From Ruminococcus flavefaciens (GTDB lineage Bacteria; Bacillota; Clostridia; Oscillospirales; Ruminococcaceae), in NCBI GenBank assembly GCA_002310115.1, contig DBYI01000020.1, positions 52,195-83,774 on the forward strand: a stretch of DNA of 31,580 nucleotides. Reading direction: 5' to 3'. The position numbers and the translations under genes were made by a program. Shown piece after piece: positions 7,321-12,693 of the stretch; the stretch's first letter is position 1; each line of letters starts with the position of its first letter. The notes below the pieces were generated by a model. It worked only from the letters and a program-made list of their open reading frames with translations, was not told the origin of the DNA and did no database searches.

Positions 7321-8106
7321 ATGAACATACGCTGTTTAGGCTGCAACTCCGTTTACGCCAGCAATTCTGTGTTCCGCAGGGCGGCAACAGGTGAGAATAT
7401 GCTGATGCTGACGAAAAGCAAGTGTAGGTTCAGTGTAAAGGGACTTGTTATGAAAGTACCTGCGGATACTCTGATAATATTTGATGGTAAGTATCCTGTG
7501 GAGTACGCAGCTGAAGGATGTCCACTGGTCTGTGACTGGATATGTTTTGACGGAGAAAAGGAACAGGAGTTCCTTGATTCGCTGGAGATTAAATACAACA
7601 GTCCAATATGCCAGGCAGATACAGAGACAATCTCTGATCTCATACGAAATATAGGTGATGAGTTTTATTCTTTCGACACACGCCGTGTGATAACTATTGA
7701 CAACCTTATGCATACCCTACTTGAAAAGGCAGGGGACAACGCAGGTGAGGATGAAGATATAGAAAAGTGTTCAGCGCCTCATTATGATACGTTAGCTGAG
7801 ATCAGAAGAAAGATATACCGCAGTCCTGAAATGAAATGGAATGTGGATACTATGGCGGCTTACGCAAAAATGTCACGTTCATATTTCCAGCATCTGTATC
7901 ATGATACCTTCGGGGTGTCGTGTATTACTGATGTGATCAATGGCAAGATAGAGAAAGCCAAAAAGCTTCTTGGTGAGACAGACAGTACAGTTTCAAGTAT
8001 AGCGTCAATGTGCGGTTATGAAAACGAGGAGCATTTCATGCGTCAGTTCAAGAAAATTGTAGGGATTACTCCTACAGCATACAGAAAAAAACTGGTAAGC
8101 GCATAA
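7321..8106 (+). CDS. AraC-family transcriptional regulator
   Basis: 261 aa from ATG 7321. The preceding GGGGAGTGA at 7307-7315 is a strong ribosome site overlapping the glycosylase stop; starts further upstream would run back through the glycosylase gene. The N-terminal about 130 residues look like a cupin-type sensor (VKGLVMKVPADTLIIFDGKY). The C-terminal about 100 residues hold two helix-turn-helix motifs: MAAYAKMSRSYFQHLYHDTF, and SSIASMCGYENEEHFMRQFK followed by GITPTAYRKK, the AraC signature. It probably responds to a small carbohydrate-like ligand, but no ligand can be named. The last gene of the rqcH cluster; no clear terminator follows. Confidence 0.88.
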   Translation: MNIRCLGCNSVYASNSVFRRAATGENMLMLTKSKCRFSVKGLVMKVPADTLIIFDGKYPVEYAAEGCPLVCDWICFDGEKEQEFLDSLEIKYNSPICQADTETISDLIRNIGDEFYSFDTRRVITIDNLMHTLLEKAGDNAGEDEDIEKCSAPHYDTLAEIRRKIYRSPEMKWNVDTMAAYAKMSRSYFQHLYHDTFGVSCITDVINGKIEKAKKLLGETDSTVSSIASMCGYENEEHFMRQFKKIVGITPTAYRKKLVSA

Positions 8107-8431
8107 TTTCTTGCTATATAAGAACTGTAATTTTTATGTAGTTTTATACTAATGGTCAAAAATTGCTATTTTATAACATGACTTTTCATTTTATGCCATT
8201 TTTTTGATTAACTTAATAATTATGGTGAATAAGTGAAAAAACACTGCTTTGTAAAATTACGTAATATCGCTAAAAAAACATCATTTAACTAAAGATTGTG
8301 CTTAAAAGATGAATTTTAGATGAAACCAAACAACTTTAAGACTATTTTAAGAAACTAACGTTATACTATAATCAAATGATACGAAAGGAGTGTGAGACTC
8401 CGTGCAGTTTTATACTGTGACGGAGGCAGTT
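8107..8431. other. AT-rich intergenic region before the VTC gene
   Basis: This 325-bp stretch holds no convincing gene. Near its end TATAAT (8367-8372) could be a -10, but the -35 is poor. GGAGT (8387-8391) and ACTCC (8397-8401) form a small hairpin that would hide the AAGGAG at 8386-8390, so the GTG at 8402 is unlikely to be the start. The GGAGG at 8422-8426 serves ATG 8432. Confidence 0.5.
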
Positions 8432-9244
8432 ATGGCAATTAATACATTCGCGCGTAAAGAAATCAAATTCCTCCTTAATATGGATCAGTATCACGGACTT
8501 ATGGAGGTCATATCAGAGTACATGAACCCTGATAAGTTCTGCATAGGTGGAAAAGAATATGGAATCTACAACATCTACTACGACACACCAGACGACTATC
8601 TAATCAGAGAATCCCTTGCAAAGCCTTATTACAAGGAAAAGATCAGACTTCGCAGCTACTATTCACCGGCTGCACCTACTGACACTGTTTTCCTTGAAAT
8701 AAAAAAGAAGATAGGCGGTATCGTAACGAAGAGAAGAGTTTCCATGACTCTTGAAGAGTCTGATGCTTATTTCCGTGACCGTTCCAAGCCTGAATTTACA
8801 AAGTATATTACACAGCAGGTTTTTGGAGAGTTGGACGTATTTCTGGACAGCTACCCTATCGCACCGAAACAGTACATAAGCTATCAGCGTGAGGCTTTTT
8901 TCGGTAAATATGATAATGATTTCCGTTTGACATTTGACAGAAAGATTACTGAGCGCCGTTATGATCTCGGACTAAATTACGAGAGTTACGGCAATTACAT
9001 AATCGGTGCTGATCAGAGACTTATGGAGATCAAGGTCTCAAATGCAATCCCAGACTGGCTGGTTAATAAGCTTTCAGAGCTTCAGATATATAAGACAAGC
9101 TTTTCAAAATATGGAAGAGCGTATCAGAATTTTGTAAAGAGCCAGATAGAGGACGGTCAACTTGCTAATAATTGCGGTAGACGTATCTATATCTCGGGCA
9201 TATCAATGGTAAATAATCATATTATGATGAATAGGAGCGTTTGA
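8432..9244 (+). CDS. VTC-domain protein (polyphosphate polymerase-like)
   Basis: 270 aa from ATG 8432, chosen for GGAGG 5 nt upstream. It has the VTC/triphosphate-tunnel pattern of basic and acidic residues lining a barrel: RKEIKFLL (8-15), YKEKIRLRSY (67-76), FLEIKKKIGGIVTKRRVSM (87-105), SYQREAFFGKYDNDFRLTFD (150-169) and LMEIKV (197-202). In yeast Vtc4 this fold makes polyphosphate from ATP. In bacteria the stand-alone domain next to a DUF4956 membrane protein is common, and its product is not well established. The next gene begins 5 nt after the stop, so the pair is an operon. Polyphosphate or another nucleotide-derived product is inference. Confidence 0.85.
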   Translation: MAINTFARKEIKFLLNMDQYHGLMEVISEYMNPDKFCIGGKEYGIYNIYYDTPDDYLIRESLAKPYYKEKIRLRSYYSPAAPTDTVFLEIKKKIGGIVTKRRVSMTLEESDAYFRDRSKPEFTKYITQQVFGELDVFLDSYPIAPKQYISYQREAFFGKYDNDFRLTFDRKITERRYDLGLNYESYGNYIIGADQRLMEIKVSNAIPDWLVNKLSELQIYKTSFSKYGRAYQNFVKSQIEDGQLANNCGRRIYISGISMVNNHIMMNRSV

Positions 9245-9249
9245 TTTTT

Positions 9250-9993
9250 ATGTTTGAACATGGATTTTTTGGAAATGTGCTGTCAAAGTACTATGAGTCC
9301 GGTGATTCTGTGATCAATAACAGCAATTCCATTCTGGGCACTATCAAGGCTGGAGAGTTTTTCCTTTGTGTTGGCACGGCCATCCTGATAGGCTTTCTCA
9401 TAAGCATTATATATATGCTTACTCACAGAAAGGAAGGTTACTCACAGAGTTATGTTCTGACAATGATAATGCTTCCTACGATAGTTTGTGCAATTCTTCT
9501 CATTATCAATACCACAGCAGGCGCGCTTACACTTGCAGGTACGCTGACGCTCGTAAGATTCAGGAGCGTTGCTGGTGATCCGAAGGATATGGCTTATATC
9601 TTCTTCGCAATGGGAACAGGTGTTGTCTGCGGAGTTGGATATATCGGATTTGCAATAGTTTTCTTCGCAGTACTTGCTATTATTCTCTTTGTTCTCAGCG
9701 AGACTGATTTCGGTGGATGCAAGAAGAGACATATGACTCTTAAGATTGCTATCCCAGAGAATCTTGACTATCAGGGAGTATTTGAGCCTGTACTTGCAAA
9801 GTATACTACATTCTACAAGCTCAGAAGAGTTAAGACCACAAACTTCGGTACACTTTTCGAGCTTATCTATAGCGTTGATGTTCTTGATAACATCGATCAG
9901 AAAAAGTTTATTGATGAGCTTCGTACTCACAACGGAAATATGACCATTAATCTTGTTTTCTTCAGATACGATGACAAGATTTATGAGAATTAA
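9250..9993 (+). CDS. DUF4956 multi-pass membrane protein
   Basis: 247 aa from ATG 9250; a TTG at 9241 is an alternative, and AGGAG lies at 9232-9236. Four hydrophobic helices span about residues 33-55, 72-92, 108-128 and 130-150. Between them sits the conserved family motif LTLVRFRSVAGDPKDMAYI, which is strongly charged and probably faces the cytosol or forms a pore. The C-terminal about 85 residues are soluble (LKIAIPENLDYQGVF onward), ferredoxin-like in hydrophobic pattern. It is immediately downstream of the VTC gene, the usual pairing for this family. A membrane partner that exports or couples the VTC product is inference. Confidence 0.85.
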   Translation: MFEHGFFGNVLSKYYESGDSVINNSNSILGTIKAGEFFLCVGTAILIGFLISIIYMLTHRKEGYSQSYVLTMIMLPTIVCAILLIINTTAGALTLAGTLTLVRFRSVAGDPKDMAYIFFAMGTGVVCGVGYIGFAIVFFAVLAIILFVLSETDFGGCKKRHMTLKIAIPENLDYQGVFEPVLAKYTTFYKLRRVKTTNFGTLFELIYSVDVLDNIDQKKFIDELRTHNGNMTINLVFFRYDDKIYEN

Positions 9994-10030
9994 GAATCCC
10001 TCTTAATTTAGATAAAATACCCTCTCAAAC

Positions 10031-10073
10031 TTTGCCGAACTTGATTAGCCAGATTAAGTTCGGCAAATTTTGC
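10031..10073 (+). terminator. Terminator after the DUF4956 gene
   Basis: TTTGCCGAACTT (10031-10042) and AAGTTCGGCAAA (10056-10067) form a 12-bp perfect stem with a 13-nt loop, followed by TTTTGCTTGT. It stands between the VTC/DUF4956 pair and the lipoprotein, so the third gene may be expressed at a lower level through read-through. Confidence 0.8.
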
Positions 10074-10099
10074 TTGTGAGGAAATAAGGAGATATGTAT

Positions 10100-11452
10100 A
10101 TGAAGTATAGAAGGATTTTGGCAGCTATTTCAGCATTTTCACTCATATTAACTGTATGTTCATGCGGTAAGGATGAAAATATTGAATCCGGAGCTGAGAA
10201 CACTTCTGTTACAGAAGATGTAACAGAGAGTGAGAATGAAAGTAAAAGCATCGAAAAGGGGACAAAGACTGCAGTTGACAAGAAAACAACAACAAAAGCC
10301 GCTACGTCAGAAAAGACTACAAAAGCAGGGGAGAAAAAGGCTGATGTAACGACTTCTGAAAAGAAAAGTGGCACATCTTCAACAACTACCGCTGTAAGCA
10401 ACGGGAACAGCAGTGATAACAATAACAACAATAACAACAATAATAACAATAATAACAATAATAACAATACAAATAACAATAATAGTAATGGAGAAGCTAA
10501 TGCTGATAATAATGACGATACCTCTGAAGGAAAGGAGTATACTGCTGAGATAGAACTTGGAGCTACTCCAAAGGTTACAGGTACACGTGTAAGCGTTAGT
10601 GGTTCTGTGGTGACTATAACTGCAGGCGGAGACTTTATATTTTATGGTAAAGTCACTGATGGTCAGATATGCGTAAATACTGCTACAGAGGAAAAGGTAA
10701 CGGTTATTCTGGACGGTGTAGATATATCCAATTCAAACGGACCTGCAATCTTTATAAACGAGGCTAAGAGATGTACTATAAAGTCTCGTGAGGGGACTGT
10801 GAATTATCTCAGCGATGGCGGTAAAGACAAGGCGAACAACGCTGTTATCTTCTCAAACGATACCGTACGTCTCAAGGGTAACGGCGAGCTGAATATTACT
10901 GCAAACAATGCACATGGAATTTCAAGTGACGACGATATTATAATTGAGAATGGTACATATAATATAACATCTGTAAAATCTGGACTTATTGCACATGACG
11001 ATATAACGATAAACGATGGCAGACTAAATATAAAAGGCGGTACAAATGGCATAAAATCAAAGGGAACTCTCAATATTAACGGAGGATATTCCGTTATTTC
11101 AGGTGGTACAAAGGAAGAGAAGAGTTCGATATACTCGGAGAACAGTTTCAGTTACACTGGCGGGTATGTATATGCGGCAGGAAACAGAGTCTCAGTTCCA
11201 ACGTATTGCGAGAATCCGTTCATTGTTGCTGATCTTGGTAGTGCTATGGATGCAGGCAGCGACGTCAAAATGTACCTTAACGGCAATGAGATGATATCGT
11301 TCCAGCCTAATAACAGCTTCCGTTGTCTGATGATGCTTGCCCCTGAGATAAATAGTGGTAACAGTTTCAGAGTTTCAGTTAATGGAAAGGGCAGTGAGGA
11401 TTTCTCTGTGGGCGACGGCTGCAATCAGTATTCAGTTCAGCTTTCAGACTAA
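10100..11452 (+). CDS. Lipoprotein with poly-Asn linker and Cthe_2159-type carbohydrate-binding beta-helix
   Basis: 450 aa from ATG 10100, with AAGGAG at 10086-10091; the ATG at 10094 is too close to the ribosome site. The signal peptide ends in LILTVCSCGKDE with a lipobox-like Cys, so it is probably a surface lipoprotein. Next come a Lys/Thr-rich stretch and a run of 17 Asn (codons 107-123). From about residue 145 to the end are repeating beta-strand units rich in Gly, Asn and Ile (VTVILDGVDISNSNGPAIFI, LNITANNAHGISSDDDIII, LNIKGGTNGIKSKG), the pattern of the DUF4353/Cthe_2159 family of cellulose- and polygalacturonate-binding beta-helix proteins. Its place after VTC and DUF4956 suggests a cell-surface module. 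No catalytic residues are evident. Confidence 0.8.
   Translation: MKYRRILAAISAFSLILTVCSCGKDENIESGAENTSVTEDVTESENESKSIEKGTKTAVDKKTTTKAATSEKTTKAGEKKADVTTSEKKSGTSSTTTAVSNGNSSDNNNNNNNNNNNNNNNNNTNNNNSNGEANADNNDDTSEGKEYTAEIELGATPKVTGTRVSVSGSVVTITAGGDFIFYGKVTDGQICVNTATEEKVTVILDGVDISNSNGPAIFINEAKRCTIKSREGTVNYLSDGGKDKANNAVIFSNDTVRLKGNGELNITANNAHGISSDDDIIIENGTYNITSVKSGLIAHDDITINDGRLNIKGGTNGIKSKGTLNINGGYSVISGGTKEEKSSIYSENSFSYTGGYVYAAGNRVSVPTYCENPFIVADLGSAMDAGSDVKMYLNGNEMISFQPNNSFRCLMMLAPEINSGNSFRVSVNGKGSEDFSVGDGCNQYSVQLSD
10418..10492 (+). repeat. AAY trinucleotide microsatellite encoding poly-Asn
   Basis: Seventeen consecutive AAC/AAT codons (10418-10468), one ACA, then four more Asn codons and an Asn after AGT. 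The tract encodes the flexible spacer between the lipid anchor and the beta-helix. Mixed AAC/AAT codons reduce, but do not abolish, slippage potential; any in-frame length change would alter spacer length only. Confidence 0.9.
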
Positions 11453-11546
11453 AAATGACAAATCTTTTTGCTAAGTATAAAATGAAATAAAACAAAAATG
11501 ATACAGTTTGTAAATAAGTAGAATCAGAAAACATATTAATAAAAAA

Positions 11547-11678
11547 TTAACGTGAAAAATAGTGAAAAAACAGGCTAAAGTACACGATATTATATTTTTG
11601 TGTACAAATGTATATTGAAAAGTACGTAGATATGAAATATAATAATATCAGCAAATGAAGATTATTGGTATTCAGCAT
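11547..11678 (-). CDS. Possible 43-aa hydrophobic small protein
   Basis: On the minus strand the start codon at 11678-11676 is preceded by GGGGAGGG (11685-11692) with 6-nt spacing, a strong ribosome site. The product (MLNTNNLHLLILLYFIST, then an aromatic-rich tail) has one clear membrane segment and perhaps a second. The start lies inside one arm of the long hairpin, and no good promoter is visible. The AT-rich composition makes chance hydrophobicity likely, so this is a candidate only. Confidence 0.15.
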   Translation of the reverse strand: MLNTNNLHLLILLYFISTYFSIYICTQKYNIVYFSLFFHYFSR

Positions 11679-11715
11679 CAAGTACCCTCCCCTCTCATGT
11701 GCTTGATATTGAGTA
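11669..11715. repeat. Long imperfect inverted repeat with pyrimidine-rich loop
   Basis: TATTCAGCATCAAGTAC (11669-11685) and GTGCTTGATATTGAGTA (11699-11715) pair over 17 positions with one mismatch and four G-U pairs when read as plus-strand RNA. The 13-nt loop is CCTCCCCTCTCAT, complementary in type to a Shine-Dalgarno sequence. It lies about 120 bp upstream of a second structured element. Confidence 0.6.
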
Positions 11716-11834
11716 TTAGTTTCACTTGCACGCCATAGAAATAGTTTTGTCAAGTAATAAAACTAACCCCTTTCATTTGTAATTTTTTCATGTTTTCTAT
11801 TCTCAATAACTTATTTTAACTTATTGTCTATGGC

Positions 11835-11903
11835 TCGGTCCACAGTGCTAAACGATTTGATCGTTTGGGCCGATTCTCCGCTCCTCGCGAGCGGAATTTT
11901 TTT
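11835..11903 (+). ncRNA. Compact structured RNA ending in an intrinsic terminator
   Basis: Three helices are visible. P1 is TCGGTCC (11835-11841) with GGGCCGA (11867-11873), 7 pairs with one U-G. P2 is AAACGAT (11850-11856) with ATCGTTT (11860-11866) and a TTG loop, directly abutting the 3' strand of P1. An 8-nt bulge, ACAGTGCT, separates P1 and P2 on the 5' side. P3 is the terminator TCCGCTC (11877-11883) with GAGCGGA (11889-11895), followed by AATTTTTTT. The layout is that of a small RNA 3' end or a leader/attenuator. The next gene has its own promoter downstream at 11941, which favours a separate small RNA. I do not recognise a known riboswitch class. Confidence 0.5.
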
Positions 11904-11930
11904 ACTCTGTGAAATTTGCGTGAAAGATTA

Positions 11931-11960
11931 TATAATCCGATTGACAAATTCTATAATCCG
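11931..11960 (+). promoter_or_regulatory. Phased direct repeats, candidate operator
   Basis: TATAATCCG occurs at 11931-11939 and again at 11952-11960, 21 bp apart or two helical turns. The first copy abuts the -35 and the second lies in the spacer just before the -10. This placement on the promoter of a ribbon-helix-helix gene suggests autoregulation. Confidence 0.5.
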
Positions 11961-11969
11961 TGTTATTAT
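11941..11969 (+). promoter_or_regulatory. Strong promoter of the ribbon-helix-helix/ClpB operon
   Basis: TTGACA (11941-11946), a 17-bp spacer and TATTAT (11964-11969), with TG one base upstream (11961-11962) as an extended -10. The predicted start is near 11976, about 25 nt before the ATG at 12001. Confidence 0.8.
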
Positions 11970-12000
11970 ATATATAACAAAGAAGGGAAGTGATGCATCT

Positions 12001-12645
12001 ATGAAAAAAAGCGTTTACAGCCTTGTGCTAATGGACGATGTAATAAAAGCTGTAGATGAACAGGCATACAGGCTTGGAACAAGCAGATCAAATCTCATAA
12101 ATCAGATACTCGCTGAGCATCTTTCCTGCGTAACTCCGGAAATGCGTATGCGCGAAATATTCGGGCAGGTTGCTCAGTTGGTAAGCAGCTCGTTCCGGAT
12201 ACAGGAGCAGCGTTCTCCGTCGCTTATGACGGTCAGGACGGCACTGGAGTACAAGTATCGTCCGACTATAAGCTACAAGGTGGAACTAGAACGTTCTCCT
12301 AAGCAGTACATTGGAACTTTACGTGTTAATATACGAACGCAGAGTGTTGCCCTTATAGATATGTTTCATAGCTTTTTTGCATATAGGGCTAAGCTTGAAA
12401 GCGCTTATCTTTCAAGTATTGGCGTTGATGGCTACAGTTGTGAGATAGGTGACGGAAGCTTCTCAAGAAAACTTATTAATACCGGTGCCCTTACGGGCGA
12501 GCAGGCAGGTGAGGCCATCGGAGAGTACATTAAAGACCTCGATCATGCCGTAAAAACATATTTTGCAGCTCCGGAAGATTTTGCTGAGAGCGCTCGGATA
12601 CTTGAAAAAAACTATCGCGCTCTTTTGAGCAGATATATTATTTAG
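12001..12645 (+). CDS. Ribbon-helix-helix N-terminal protein of unknown function
   Basis: 214 aa from ATG 12001; a ribosome site GGGAAG lies at 11984-11989, and any earlier start would precede the promoter. Residues 1-42 (SVYSLVLMDDVIKAVDEQAY, then RLGTSRSNLINQILAEHL) fit the ribbon-helix-helix DNA-binding fold: one strand, helix, turn with TSRSNLIN, helix. The remaining about 170 residues, with an alpha/beta pattern (YKVELERSPKQYIGTLRVNI, VALIDMFHSFFAYRAKLESA), are not recognised. It is the first gene of a likely two-gene operon, with clpB 48 bp downstream and no terminator or promoter between them. It may repress its own promoter through the TATAATCCG repeats. Confidence 0.7.
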   Translation: MKKSVYSLVLMDDVIKAVDEQAYRLGTSRSNLINQILAEHLSCVTPEMRMREIFGQVAQLVSSSFRIQEQRSPSLMTVRTALEYKYRPTISYKVELERSPKQYIGTLRVNIRTQSVALIDMFHSFFAYRAKLESAYLSSIGVDGYSCEIGDGSFSRKLINTGALTGEQAGEAIGEYIKDLDHAVKTYFAAPEDFAESARILEKNYRALLSRYII

Positions 12646-12693
12646 GAAGAAGAAAAGGATAAATATGAAATAATATGATAGGAGGATATTATT

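Larger units (their letters stand above)
11453..11830. other. AT-rich intergenic region with a long hairpin
   Basis: About 380 bp with no convincing protein gene. GTACAC (11580-11585) and GTGTAC (11600-11605) form a loose inverted repeat. The main structure is the 17-nt arm hairpin at 11669-11715. The last 70 bp are very T-rich and lead into the structured RNA at 11835. I do not see a clean promoter for that RNA. Confidence 0.5.

Noticed and set aside
8402..8431. GTG 8402 as the VTC start
   Set aside because: Its ribosome site is in a small hairpin and is 11 nt away. ATG 8432 has GGAGG at good spacing and begins at the conserved domain.
9442..9930. 162-aa minus-strand frame inside the DUF4956 gene
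   Set aside because: The plus-strand frame has membrane helices and a conserved family motif; the minus frame has no recognisable features or ribosome site.
10054..10479. 141-aa minus-strand frame with poly-Leu start
   Set aside because: It is the reverse of the poly-Asn codon run of the lipoprotein gene and lies antisense to a clear signal peptide and coding sequence.
11842..11850. CIRCE (HrcA) half-site near CAGTGCTAA upstream of clpB
   Set aside because: The paired half TTAGCACTC at 9-nt spacing is absent; the bases are part of the P1/P2 bulge of the structured RNA.
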